Source of the DNA: Hornefia porci
GTDB taxonomy: Bacteria > Bacillota > Clostridia > Peptostreptococcales > Anaerovoracaceae
Direction of reading: 5' to 3'
Length of the DNA: 64,000 bases
Assembly (NCBI RefSeq): GCF_001940235.1
Contig: NZ_MJIE01000001.1
Location: 1,178,001-1,242,000, forward strand
A model generated the notes under the pieces. It worked only from the letters and a program-made list of their open reading frames with translations. It made no database searches and was not told where the DNA came from. The position numbers and the translations under genes were made by a program. The number at the start of each line of letters is the position of its first letter. The stretch's first letter is position 1. Shown here piece by piece: positions 43,555 through 52,025 of the stretch.

Positions 43555-45203
43555 CTCAAATCACCTCCCTTATTGATGTCAAGAAAGGCTTCGTCCAGTA
43601 TTCTGCTGGCAGCAATGAAGTCACATGGAAGCCCCGCTTCATTGAGGATCCTATCCGGGTTGTTAAAAGGACTGTTGCCTTCAGCCACCCAGTGCCGAAG
43701 GGAAAGAAGCTCGTCCTTTGAGCAGTCGTACATTTCGAGAATCGACTCGAGCTCAGCGTTCAGGACGCGCTGTTTACTCTTAGGAACTGTGTTCCGGTAT
43801 CTTAAAGAACGAGGCCGGTCTTGTCCGACAGGCTCGCGTCCGTTTAATTGGGGATCGTTTCTTGAAGCAAAGAGGAACCGATTCCGAAAATGGTTGAAAT
43901 TACGGAAACCCCGCCCCATCCGTTTCAGATCTTTGGCCTTTCTGTTCGTGGATTCGATAGGACCGTTGGACAATCTCGAAATGATAGCGCCCCCGTTTTT
44001 ATCAAGCCGTTCCATCAGAACGAATGAGTTGATGATAGGTTCCCTGTGTCGTTTCAGGAGTCTGGAAAAACGGATAAAGATGTCGTGATCGCAATGGGCG
44101 TAGTCATTGATCAGTTGATTCAATTCGATTGCCGCCTTTTGAGGCTTGCCGGCATTTACTGTGTTGAATCGCACATAACGCTCTTTCAGATCATGGAGTT
44201 CTTTCAACGCGGGATCAATGAGAAAAAAGCGTTCCTTGTAATCGGAGGTTCTCATCAGGCATCTGAAGTGCCGGTCCATGTGTGGTTCCTCGTGATATGT
44301 GATGGAATCTGCATTGGAAAGTAAAAGGAAACGGTAGTGCTTCAGCAGATACAGTTCATCGGACATTGGAAGCCTTACCTGGTGTCCGGCCTTTTCCGAC
44401 AGTTTTTTCTGCCGTATTTCGTCACGCTCTCTGATCGTATTCTGCAGATCGCGTATGAAATCCGCAAGTTCTTTGACGATCCACTGGATCACATGGAAAG
44501 AATCTACGACAGATACTGCGTTCGGAAAGTATCTCTCAACATAGCGAAGATATTCATTGTTCATGTCCGTGATGAGATATTGAACGGCAAAACGTTCTTC
44601 CTTTGGAATGGATGCGAAGTATGGTTCAGTCACATTCTGCCTGCGGCTTTCGAGCAGATCAATCACTTCTCCTGTATGAAAATCCTGAACGACCAGCGCA
44701 TATTGACATATCTGATCGATGTCGAGATGAACTTCGTCGATGCTGATCGCATCCGTCAGGGCAATCCTCTTCATGTTGACATACCGGTCAAATACGTTGA
44801 TGGCGTATGTGTCAGAAGTGTTGAACTTCCTTGCGATATCTGCGGCAGACTTAGTCAGATCCCGGAATTCATTGACGATGAGAAAGTCGGCTGCGTTTGT
44901 GTTCCGACGGTGTTTACTTATGAAATTAAAAGATTCATTTTCTTCATATCGACATTGCCCGTTCGTACAGCGCCAGCGCCGCTGCTTCAGTAAAAGGACT
45001 AACTGATACGTGTCCTGCAATATCGGATGATTGACCCTTCGGATCCTGATCCCTCTGGAATGCATTCGAAAGCTGCACCGGGGACAGAATCTGATCTCCG
45101 GTGGTGTCGACAACGTAACCGTTTTGACACGTCCCTCTGTGGAGATGTCCTCGATTGTTATTGCAGGGTCTTCTAATTCAAGAAATCTTATGATATCATT
45201 CAT
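43551..45203 (-). CDS. ISL3-family transposase
   Basis: 550 residues from ATG 45203 (AAAGGAGC before it). The N-terminal zinc finger is in RFCPRCSFRMHSRG and RRWRCTNGQC. The DDE domain has ISIDEVHLDIDQ, VDSFHVIQWIVKELADF and SNGPIESTNRKAKDLKRMGR, the last holding the catalytic Glu. Intact. Confidence 0.95.
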   Translation of the reverse strand: MNDIIRFLELEDPAITIEDISTEGRVKTVTLSTPPEIRFCPRCSFRMHSRGIRIRRVNHPILQDTYQLVLLLKQRRWRCTNGQCRYEENESFNFISKHRRNTNAADFLIVNEFRDLTKSAADIARKFNTSDTYAINVFDRYVNMKRIALTDAISIDEVHLDIDQICQYALVVQDFHTGEVIDLLESRRQNVTEPYFASIPKEERFAVQYLITDMNNEYLRYVERYFPNAVSVVDSFHVIQWIVKELADFIRDLQNTIRERDEIRQKKLSEKAGHQVRLPMSDELYLLKHYRFLLLSNADSITYHEEPHMDRHFRCLMRTSDYKERFFLIDPALKELHDLKERYVRFNTVNAGKPQKAAIELNQLINDYAHCDHDIFIRFSRLLKRHREPIINSFVLMERLDKNGGAIISRLSNGPIESTNRKAKDLKRMGRGFRNFNHFRNRFLFASRNDPQLNGREPVGQDRPRSLRYRNTVPKSKQRVLNAELESILEMYDCSKDELLSLRHWVAEGNSPFNNPDRILNEAGLPCDFIAASRILDEAFLDINKGGDLR

Positions 45204-45434
45204 GTATGCTCCTTTCATTTTAAAATCGTTGCAGTTATATGATAAATGAAGAAGCATAGAGGAGGCAATCACGGCCTCCTCTAATCATTTTGAGTTCTTT
45301 TGCCCCTACGCACTGCCCCCATTGTCAGACCCCACGGAAGGAGCCCACTGTTAGACCCGAATGAACAGAGACCCTAAAAAACTTTGATTACCCGATTTTT
45401 CAACACCCTTGGGTCGTTTTTTATTGAGATTGTA

Positions 45435-45494
45435 TTATTCCATCTCTTCCGAGGATTCCATCAGCTCTCGCCATTTGCTTTGGTTTCTAGCCAT
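45435..45494 (-). CDS. 19-codon ORF with strong ribosome site
   Basis: AGGAGGTAAGAA stands before ATG 45494; product MARNQSKWRELMESSEEME. It follows the terminator of the integrase operon. It might be a leader peptide or the stub of a gene cut off by the ISL3 element 40 bp further on. Confidence 0.35.
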   Translation of the reverse strand: MARNQSKWRELMESSEEME

Positions 45495-45548
45495 TTCTTA
45501 CCTCCTAACTCACCGATTTCATCATATTCTTTGTTGCTTTCAAAGCGC

Positions 45549-45568
45549 TTAGTATCAAATTAGTATCA
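45549..45568. repeat. Two TTAGTATCA repeats, 11 bp apart
   Basis: TTAGTATCA at 45549-45557 and 45560-45568. Period and place beside the second integrase module parallel the GTAGTAAA pair at 33985; probable integrase arm or attachment sites of this module. Confidence 0.5.
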
Positions 45569-45615
45569 CAGGGCATCTTGACCTGCTCGTACAATGGATT
45601 TTCGTCCTTGCATTA

Positions 45616-45652
45616 TAAAAGGCGCTACCGACTGTGTGAATCGGTAACGCCT
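45616..45652 (-). terminator. Terminator of the second integrase operon
   Basis: GGCGTTACCGA/TCGGTAGCGCC stem (one G-T pair), then TTTTAT on the minus strand. Confidence 0.85.
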
Positions 45653-45676
45653 ATGGCCAACGATATTTACTTTTTC

Positions 45677-46012
45677 CTATTCCCATGTTTTGGTGATCTC
45701 ATATATCGTCCGAAGCTCAGTAAGGACGTTCTCATCATCGGAATGACCTTTTGCTATCTCATTCAGCTTCGGCTCCAAGACTTCAAGTCTTTCGATGATC
45801 CTTCTGCGGAGTCGTTCATTACCAACGACTACGATTTGCTGACTCAACCCGCTTTGTAGCATGTAGTCCTGAATGCTCCTTCCAGTAAGATGGATTCTCT
45901 TATAGAGCTCATCCCTCTGTTCCGGCGAGACTCGGAAGCCGACCGTGATGTACCTTTTTCTGTTCTTGTAATTACGAAGCGGCTTTTCTCCTTTCTGTTG
46001 ATATCCTCCCAT
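45677..46012 (-). CDS. MobC-like relaxosome protein
   Basis: 111 residues. RYITVGFRVSPEQRDELYKR is the ribbon-helix-helix start; SIQDYMLQSGLSQQIVVVG and LEVLEPKLNEIAKG follow as in MobC-type proteins of ICEs. AGGAGGCG, within the integrase end, serves as its ribosome site. No relaxase gene lies beside it; the partner was probably lost at the ISL3 junction. Confidence 0.75.
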   Translation of the reverse strand: MGGYQQKGEKPLRNYKNRKRYITVGFRVSPEQRDELYKRIHLTGRSIQDYMLQSGLSQQIVVVGNERLRRRIIERLEVLEPKLNEIAKGHSDDENVLTELRTIYEITKTWE

Positions 46013-46014
46013 AT

Positions 46015-47106
46015 CTATATCGCCTCCTGCCAGTCATTTTCTATTTCTAGTTTGCCCACGATTTCCTGCTGCTTATGAGGGAACATGTGAGCGTAGTGCA
46101 TTGTGATATCAATGTTTTCATGTCCTACTCTGTTTGCGATATCTACTGCAGAGAATCCCATATCAATCAGCATAGACACATGCGAATGTCTCAGATCGTG
46201 AATACGGATTCTCTTTACTCCAGCAGCTTCACTACCGCGATCCATCTCATGATGCAGGAATTCCTTCGATATCATAAAGATTCGATTCTCGGGATTAATT
46301 CCATACTGCATCCTGGTAAACATCTCCAGCTCTCTAGTCAGGAAGTGTGGGATCTTCACCACTCTGATTCCCTTCTTTGTCTTTGGTGGTGTGATAACAA
46401 TCTGACCCCTGATGTGCTGAAGAGACTTTGTAATGTGGATCTCATCGTTCTCAAAGTCGATATCGCCTAATGTCAATGCAAGCATTTCGCCGAGTCTGAG
46501 ACCTCCCCAGTAAAGCACTTCGAATGCCGTGAAGCTTTCGATGTTACCGCTGATTGCCTCAGAGAATGCCCTGTACTCGTCCTTCGACCAGATGCTCATT
46601 TCCTGTGTTCTATCATCCCCTCCAATCGGACCAGCCGAATGAACCGGATTTTTCTTCAGTTCATAGAGGCGCACAGCGTGATTAAAGATGCAGCTAAGCT
46701 GTGACTGGATCGTTTTCAGATACTTCCTGGAATACAGTGGCTTTCCGTTTTCATCCTTCATAGTGATCAGCGTGTTCTGCCACTTGATGATATCGCTTGC
46801 TTTTATCTCATTCATTTTCTTTTTCCCAAAGTACGGTATCAGTTTTTCTTTCAATATGTATTCCTTCGTAATCCATGTGTTCCATCTAAGCTTCGGCTTC
46901 ATATCTTCGGTATATACTTCCACGAAATCGGCGAAAGTCATATCCAGAGTCTCTGCCTTCTGATTCCTGAAACTACGTTCCCATTCCAGTGCCTCTTTCT
47001 TTGTCTTGAACCCGCGCTTAGTCTTCTTCTTTTTTGTTCCGGTCCAGTCCTCATAATAGAAAGAAGCCATCCATGTGTTTCTGTTCTTGTCCTTATATGC
47101 TGGCAT
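46015..47106 (-). CDS. int: Tyrosine integrase of the second element
   Basis: 363 residues. AP2-like N-terminus (YKDKNRNTWMASFYYEDWTG). The catalytic set lies in YWGGLRLGEMLALTLGDID (Arg), RIHDLRHSHVSMLIDMGFS (His, Arg) and GHENIDITMHYAHMF (His, Tyr). Intact. It differs strongly from the Tn916-type integrase at 34018, so a separate element is represented. Confidence 0.95.
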   Translation of the reverse strand: MPAYKDKNRNTWMASFYYEDWTGTKKKKTKRGFKTKKEALEWERSFRNQKAETLDMTFADFVEVYTEDMKPKLRWNTWITKEYILKEKLIPYFGKKKMNEIKASDIIKWQNTLITMKDENGKPLYSRKYLKTIQSQLSCIFNHAVRLYELKKNPVHSAGPIGGDDRTQEMSIWSKDEYRAFSEAISGNIESFTAFEVLYWGGLRLGEMLALTLGDIDFENDEIHITKSLQHIRGQIVITPPKTKKGIRVVKIPHFLTRELEMFTRMQYGINPENRIFMISKEFLHHEMDRGSEAAGVKRIRIHDLRHSHVSMLIDMGFSAVDIANRVGHENIDITMHYAHMFPHKQQEIVGKLEIENDWQEAI

Positions 47107-47245
47107 CTTTTCCTCCTTCTTCTATCCCAAAGGCAGCGCAGGTTCTCTCGATGTAATCCTTGCACCTTACGGGTCCAGCCGCTCTCATAGAACCATCTGC
47201 CTCCAATTTCTTATTTCTCTTCTTTGTCATTCGACAGGTCTTCAT
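47093..47245 (-). CDS. Small ORF before the integrase
   Basis: 50 residues, MKTCRMTKKRNKKLEADGSM then RAAGPVRCKDYIERTCAAFG, with three Cys. It ends 14 bases inside the integrase gene. AAGG abuts the ATG, so the start is unsure and the second Met is possible. Function unknown. Confidence 0.5.
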   Translation of the reverse strand: MKTCRMTKKRNKKLEADGSMRAAGPVRCKDYIERTCAAFGIEEGGKDASI

Positions 47246-47272
47246 CCTTGATACGCAAGGCCAACAGTAACT

Positions 47273-47500
47273 TCATCGACTTGTAGGAATCTCTTGCTGG
47301 CTTCCATTTCTATGCTCCTCACTGGCGAATCCGTAAATGCGCTCACGGTAATACTGTCTGCTGACGCGGCCGGCTACTGTCAGGTATCCTTTCGCTTTCA
47401 ACTCGTCGTTCATCTGCTTGATCAGCTTATATGCAAAACCCTTTGATACGCCAAAATCCTTGGCAACAGTTTCTACTCCAACAAACATTTCGTTTTCCAT
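47273..47500 (-). CDS. HTH protein, probable excisionase or regulator
   Basis: 75 residues. VETVAKDFGVSKGFAYKLIK is a helix-turn-helix and GRVSRQYYRERIYG the wing. Such proteins precede integrase genes in ICEs and may act as excisionase-like factors. Confidence 0.8.
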   Translation of the reverse strand: MENEMFVGVETVAKDFGVSKGFAYKLIKQMNDELKAKGYLTVAGRVSRQYYRERIYGFASEEHRNGSQQEIPTSR

Positions 47501-47594
47501 AATGACCTCCGTCTTTATTTCCCGGGATGTCCGTATCTTACTTCTTGATTTTTAATTCGTTAACAATGCGATTTTCTCATTCGCACATTTGACC

Positions 47595-47981
47595 TTATCT
47601 CTTTCTTTTCTTATGCCAATGCTCCTTCGAGCTGTCAGCACATCGGATCGCCCGATCGACCTGTTTCATGGTCTCATCTGGCAATGTGCAGCGATATGAT
47701 ACCAGCTGTTTTCTGTCCACAGTCGTCTGCTGCTCTCCGAGCACCATCGACTGCTTTGGCAGCCCTTTCAGCTTCGGGAGTAGCACATGGGTCGCCATTC
47801 CAGTGTTCTTCAGCCGGCTGGTAATAAGTGCTACTCCATAGGTGGTGGATGTTCTGTTCAACCAATTCCCCTGCTTAATCACCACCGGTCTGATCCCGGC
47901 CTGCACCGATCCGATCTGGTCCTGGAGAAGATCCGCATAGAATACATCTCCTCGCTTCACTTCCATATCGTGACTGATCAT
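47595..47981 (-). CDS. PemK/MazF-family toxin
   Basis: 128 residues with AGGAGG 6 bases before the ATG. VKRGDVFYADLLQDQIGSVQ, GIRPVVI and LITSRLKNTGMATHVLLP match MazF-type mRNA interferases; GLPKQSMVLGEQQTTV is the second conserved part. No MazE antitoxin is beside it; the 103-residue gene directly upstream may take that role. Confidence 0.88.
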   Translation of the reverse strand: MISHDMEVKRGDVFYADLLQDQIGSVQAGIRPVVIKQGNWLNRTSTTYGVALITSRLKNTGMATHVLLPKLKGLPKQSMVLGEQQTTVDRKQLVSYRCTLPDETMKQVDRAIRCADSSKEHWHKKRKR

Positions 47982-47993
47982 ATTCCACCTCCT

Positions 47994-48305
47994 CTACATG
48001 GCATCCAGCAAGATGCTACGGATGGTACGGATCTCAATGCGGATCTCCTTTACAGACAACTCCATGTCTGCCCTCACATCCAGAGGACTCTTTCTGTCAA
48101 ATACCAGTGCTTCTATTATGGCGATCTGTCTTTCAGAAAGAGCCTCCAGTCCACCACGCAGGCCTTCATCTCTGACATGGCGGATCCAGGTCTTGTGTTT
48201 ATCTGTAATGTAAACTCTTTTGATTCCTTCAATGTTCAGCAACTTGTCGATCAGATCACTCATGTCGTCATCGAAGATAAGCATGCCATCTGCTCTCGTC
48301 CTCAT
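47994..48305 (-). CDS. Conserved protein upstream of PemK, candidate antitoxin
   Basis: 103 residues from ATG 48305 (GGAGGAAGCT before it). LIFDDDMSDLIDKLLNIEGI leads to a middle YITDKHKTWIRHVRDEG and a C-terminal helix-turn-helix-like LEALSERQIAIIEALVF. The gene ends 12 bp before the PemK start and its last codons contain the toxin's ribosome site. Not recognised; its place suggests antitoxin or operon regulator. Confidence 0.6.
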   Translation of the reverse strand: MRTRADGMLIFDDDMSDLIDKLLNIEGIKRVYITDKHKTWIRHVRDEGLRGGLEALSERQIAIIEALVFDRKSPLDVRADMELSVKEIRIEIRTIRSILLDAM

Positions 48306-49022
48306 AGCTTCCTCCATTTCTCTGAACACACATTCATGGGAAATACAAAATGAATCGCCTATGTATCATCCGGCGCAGGAAAATAATCCCTTCGTATACT
48401 TGACACGCCGAGCTCATTCACCTTGCCGGATTTTCTTCATAAAACGATCCATTTTGTCCACGACACCCCGGATCTCAGGAAACAATCAGGCGAAGGCAAG
48501 CTACCGCCTCCTCATGGGTCTCTAACCCCTCCGGTCCCCCGAAGCAATTCTCATTGCGTGATCCCGCATCCCTGCAGGGCTGTGACTAAATTGAAGTATC
48601 ATTGTCCTCCCCGGCGGTCATCGCACAATGACAGCCGCCTTGCTGTCTTTTGAAGTAAGACATTATCGCTCGCCTGATGGGTCATGGCGCATTACTTCGC
48701 ATGCTCACGGAGTTACCCGATATACCAGAGAGAAAGTACCTGATGAATGTGTATTCCGTTTTCAAAGTGCAGTTTGTTATCTTGAGCGGTCACCGGCTGT
48801 CATGATTTCTTTACGAAAGTCCTGCCCGATTTTGCCTCTCACCCTATAGACAAAAATGGGAGGAATTATAACGGTCTGAATCGAAATTTTTTCTGTTTTT
48901 CCCAATCCGAAGCATTTTAGGACAAAAAAAGCACCTTGCAGTTATTTGCAAAGTGCTGTGTAATGAATTGCCGCTACCCTGGTTGATTCTACTCAACCAG
49001 GGCAAAGAATTCGTCATTTTGA
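48306..49022 (-). other. 717 bp gap with conserved non-coding segment B
   Basis: No gene seen. Motifs GTATCATT (48596), GTCATGGCG (48681) and GTTATCTTG (48776) recur in the order and near the spacing of 35,668-35,840. Both copies sit between sigma gene and recombination genes of unlike integrative elements. A structured RNA or regulatory region is possible. Confidence 0.45.
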
Positions 49023-49442
49023 CTACTTCAATAACTTTTCCAGCTTTCGTTTGATACGATTCAGGCGACGCGCAACAGCGGCCTGAGATATTCCAAGTTT
49101 TGACGCATATTCCGTCTCTGTCATTCCATCCTCATAGAGAGCTTTCAGCAGCTCCCGCTGACTTCCGCTGAGTTCGGAAAATGCTTTTACAATTCTTCTT
49201 TCGTGATCGGCTTTGTAATCTCTGTACCGTTCTTCTTCGATCATTGCAAAGGGATCACCTTCTGAATCTGCAAAGTATTCTTCCTTTCCGTCCAGATCGG
49301 CAAAATTGACACTGTGACGTTCCTCACGTTTGTCCAGTTTCCACTGCTCCCGTTTTACTGACTTCAGTTTTTCTCCCCATTCATCGCTGATCTCGATCTC
49401 AACAATTTCTTCAGTGATGAACTCATATCTGATTGTTTTCAT
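49023..49442 (-). CDS. Small sigma-70-like factor of the second element
   Basis: 139 residues from ATG 49442 (CAGGAGGAAGAA before it); the longer frame upstream covers two terminators and is rejected. Region 4 is LSGSQRELLKALYEDGMTET then ASKLGISQAAVARRLNRIKR. Functions like the Tn916 Orf7 protein in control of the element. Confidence 0.88.
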   Translation of the reverse strand: MKTIRYEFITEEIVEIEISDEWGEKLKSVKREQWKLDKREERHSVNFADLDGKEEYFADSEGDPFAMIEEERYRDYKADHERRIVKAFSELSGSQRELLKALYEDGMTETEYASKLGISQAAVARRLNRIKRKLEKLLK

Positions 49443-49563
49443 TTCTTCCTCCTGACTTTCGAAAAGATGTAAATCTGCTTTTTTCGAAATCAGAAGGTTA
49501 CGGACCTCTGATGAATCGCAGGGCCTGTCTCCGCATCCGCACTGTCTTTCTCCTTTCGGGCAA

Positions 49564-49655
49564 ACAAAAAGGCCGGGAGAATTTCTCCTGGCCGGAGCCA
49601 ATTGTCTGAAAGACAGGCATAAAAAGAGCCCCACATCCATTTGGATATGAGGCTT
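49564..49655 (-). terminator. Two tandem terminators before the sigma gene
   Basis: On the minus strand AGCCTCATATCC/GGATGTGGGGCT then CTTTTTAT (49620-49655), and GGCCAGGAG/CTCCCGGCC then TTTTTG (49564-49594). They close the upstream operon and lie in the sigma gene's leader, so transcription into it may be attenuated. Confidence 0.8.
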
Positions 49656-49764
49656 CGTTAACTATTCATTTTTCATATGCTGCTATCTCCCAGCATATAC
49701 AGTGTAACCTCCTGCGGGTCTCAGGTCAGTACCGGACGTGTTCCATTGAGGTCGGTTTCATGTG

Positions 49765-50208
49765 TCATTGGGGTTTCAGTGAAGTATCAATGAGGTTCCA
49801 TCCGACTCTTACCAGCTGGGCCTCCCGGTCGTTGTTTGCAGGATCGATGGTAATGTGATCATAGGCGTTATTACATTCCAGACCTTTTCCATCCTCCGAA
49901 AACGGAGCAAACTCCAGAAGATCGCCATTGGGCTTATAGAACTTTACTCCACGGATTCCTTCGTCATTCTTCCGTATTTCAAGATCAAGCCCCGGACTCA
50001 TCCGTATAATTGAGATCAATTCAACATCTTCATCACCACGATTCTTCGGATCGCTCCAGAGCAGGCACTCCAGCAATCCTTTTCTAAGTATTACCGGTGA
50101 CTGGAATATCGTACGCTCACCAAATACTGCGATTCCTCCCTCCTTGTATACGGGAATCTTCTGCATTCCGTCCCGTGGCGGCCATAATTCTTTCAGTTTG
50201 ATTGACAT
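49765..50208 (-). CDS. Hypothetical protein of the second element
   Basis: 147 residues from ATG 50208 (GAGGAGAGAA before it). Soluble, beta-rich by appearance (GGIAVFGERTIFQSPVILRK; GIRGVKFYKPNGDLLEFAPF). No family recognised. It starts 9 bp after the gene before it; one operon. Confidence 0.65.
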   Translation of the reverse strand: MSIKLKELWPPRDGMQKIPVYKEGGIAVFGERTIFQSPVILRKGLLECLLWSDPKNRGDEDVELISIIRMSPGLDLEIRKNDEGIRGVKFYKPNGDLLEFAPFSEDGKGLECNNAYDHITIDPANNDREAQLVRVGWNLIDTSLKPQ

Positions 50209-50216
50209 TTCTCTCC

Positions 50217-50807
50217 TCATACTTTCTGATAACTCCGGGCCATTTCCTCAAACGTCATTTGCTGTGGCTTGTTTCCCAGCATTATCTGCCGTAAATCATC
50301 GATACTTCCTCCCCAGATTGCCAGTCCGAAAACAATAACCGCTTCCTTCTTACGACGGTAATAGGAACTTCTTTCAAGATTCAGCTCTTCCATCATCTCC
50401 GCTTCGGTGTACTGGAACTTGCCCAGATAATACATGGACAGAATATGAGCATACAGCTCACCGTTCAGCGGAAACTCTCTGACTTTGATGATCGCAGAAT
50501 CTACAATCTCAACCATCCATTTGACACTGAACAGCGCCCGTATCTTTGCGGCAAATTTCTCCTTCTGTTCATCTGGAGCGAAGTTTTCCAGATACAGCAG
50601 GGCAGTGTCAAGATCACTGCTGGCATATCCGTATTCACATGCAAGATCTTCTCTGACTAGATTCGCATATTCACTTGTCTCCCAGCACACATCACGGTAG
50701 CTCTCCAGGAGCTTCTTTGCTCTGTCGTAAACTTCAGTTTCACTGATTTCCCGGCTCGAACATATTGTAGCTATTCTCTGTCTGGAGCCGTTTCTGTTGT
50801 TACCCAT
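50217..50807 (-). CDS. ArpU/RinA-like regulator of the second element
   Basis: 196 residues from ATG 50807 (GAAGGGAGACGAG before it). The C-terminal part has a helix-turn-helix, KFQYTEAEMMEELNLERSSY then YRRKKEAVIVFGLAIWG, as in phage late regulators of the ArpU/RinA group. It is the first gene after the LexA-type promoter at 51070-51108, about 250 bp away. Confidence 0.65.
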   Translation of the reverse strand: MGNNRNGSRQRIATICSSREISETEVYDRAKKLLESYRDVCWETSEYANLVREDLACEYGYASSDLDTALLYLENFAPDEQKEKFAAKIRALFSVKWMVEIVDSAIIKVREFPLNGELYAHILSMYYLGKFQYTEAEMMEELNLERSSYYRRKKEAVIVFGLAIWGGSIDDLRQIMLGNKPQQMTFEEMARSYQKV

Positions 50808-51069
50808 CTCGTCTCCCTTCAATTCGTTCTTTTACACTCTGTGTGCCGGTGGAACTCATGATCCCGGCGTGTGCATCCCCGGCTGCTGCTTAAGCGATAG
50901 GGAAACGAATCGCTGAAGAACTCCGGCACTCCGGTAATGTACTAAGTCTGCAGCATTTCTGATTTTGTAACAAAGAAAGTGCTGCCTTCACCAGCAACAA
51001 AGCTTACACTGATCACGGCATTCTGCCGGATCACTTGGGGGTAATTGTTCTGCATCAGCTGATATCAAT

Positions 51070-51108
51070 ATTATATGGCCGGTCCGGCAAAAAGTAAACA
51101 TATGTTCG
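51070..51108 (-). promoter_or_regulatory. Promoter with LexA/DinR-like box, left copy
   Basis: Minus strand: TTTACT (51093-51098), 17 bp spacer, TATAAT (51070-51075). CGAACATATGTTTA (51095-51108) overlaps the -35 and fits the Gram-positive SOS box CGAACRNRYGTTYG at all but the last base. Reads toward 50807. Confidence 0.7.
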
Positions 51109-51198
51109 TTTATAAAAAGAACATCGGTCGATTTTAGGACCGGTGTTGCATGAAGATGAATTAATATTAAACACAACGGAAAGTTGCCAAAAATTGCG

Positions 51199-51246
51199 AA
51201 GGGACCATCATAATGAGGCAGTAAGCTGCTTCTGATGGTCCCTTTT
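51199..51246 (-). terminator. WYL-gene terminator (left copy)
   Basis: AAGGGACCATC pairs with GATGGTCCCTT around a 24-base loop; T-rich sequence on either side. The same hairpin is in the right copy near 57,330-57,376. Confidence 0.75.
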
Positions 51247-51358
51247 GACTGATCACACTTGGATATTACCAAAAAGGATGGATTTGTTAACCATCAGTTT
51301 GTATTTCATATGTACTGTTTTCTTTTGAATTCGATATCTCGGCGAAGTATTACCTGGA

Positions 51359-51463
51359 TTACAGTGATAAATGATTCAAAGCGGTTTCCAGCATTTTGCG
51401 GTATTCATCCACTACCGGCTCTGGTGACAGCGGCCGCATCTTTCCGGAAAACTGGAACAGCCA
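51359..51463 (-). pseudogene. 3' end of a WYL regulator gene (truncated copy)
   Basis: The last 34 or so codons of the gene at 57491-58471, same frame and stop. Upstream of 51463 the sequence is unrelated. Confidence 0.9.
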
Positions 51464-51520
51464 TCTCTGATAGCGAACGATAGTCGCTCAGCTCATCGAC
51501 GGAAACTTCCGGTGATGTTT

Positions 51521-51585
51521 AAGGGGCTTGGGGCGCTTCCCCAACGAGCGGAAAAGGTCTGGGTATATACCCAGACACTGCTCGC
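51521..51585. other. Candidate oriT: paired palindromes
   Basis: TTGGGG-CGCTT-CCCCAA hairpin (51529-51545) followed by the perfect 20 bp palindrome GTCTGGGTATATACCCAGAC (51557-51576). This pairing resembles transfer origins of Clostridial integrative elements. No relaxase gene lies next to it now. Confidence 0.45.
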
Positions 51586-51765
51586 ACAGAATGTTTGCCC
51601 CGAAAAATTGTGACGAAAGAAAAACGAAAAACGAATTTTGCCATGAATTTACACGAAAGAATAGCGAGAAGTCGGCAATTCATATTGAAACCTCGCTTGT
51701 TATTTGGTATAATCCATCATGTCATACTGTAGCATAATTTGTTAAGTAAAGATGAGGATAATACC

Positions 51766-51969
51766 ATGATCATTTCTTATGATAATCTTTGGAAACTGCT
51801 AATTGATAAACGCTTGAACAAGACTGAACTGGCGAAGAAAACAAAAATTAGCACCAGCACGATTACGAAAATGTCACGTGAAGAACCTGTGGCTTTGACG
51901 ATCCTCGTTCGCATATGTGATTATCTCAACTGCGATATTGGAGATATTGTCAGCGTAAGAAGAGATTGA
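51766..51969 (+). CDS. Xre/Cro-type regulator
   Basis: 67 residues from ATG 51766 (GATGAGGATA before it). Helix-turn-helix: LNKTELAKKTKISTSTITKM, then VRICDYLNCDIGDIVSV as in small YozG/Cro-like repressors. AT-rich. May control the genes that follow. Confidence 0.88.
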   Translation: MIISYDNLWKLLIDKRLNKTELAKKTKISTSTITKMSREEPVALTILVRICDYLNCDIGDIVSVRRD

Positions 51970-52025
51970 AGTGCGTTTTTTGGTACAGCTCATTGGCTAC
52001 AGTAAAAGTATAGATACATGAAGAT

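Larger units (their letters stand above)
43130..45393 (-). mobile_element. ISL3-family insertion sequence, 2,264 bp
   Basis: Perfect terminal inverted repeats start GGGTAATCAAAGTTTTTTAG (left 43130-43152, right 45371-45393, 23 bp). It holds the transposase and a coupled 63-aa gene. The 8 bp flanks do not match (AAATAAAA against GATTTTTC), so a rearrangement followed insertion. Confidence 0.95.
50986..51463. repeat. Direct repeat, left copy (478 bp)
   Basis: About 90 percent identical by eye to 57116-57595, same orientation. Holds the end of the WYL gene, its terminator and a LexA-type promoter. It breaks off in the WYL reading frame at 51463. Confidence 0.93.

Noticed and set aside
46938..47165. 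75-codon ORF before the integrase
   Set aside because: Arg-rich out-of-frame shadow across the integrase start; the small ORF at 47093-47245 has better support.
50988..51272. 94-codon minus-strand ORF in the left direct repeat
   Set aside because: Covers a terminator and promoter and is not conserved in frame in the right copy.
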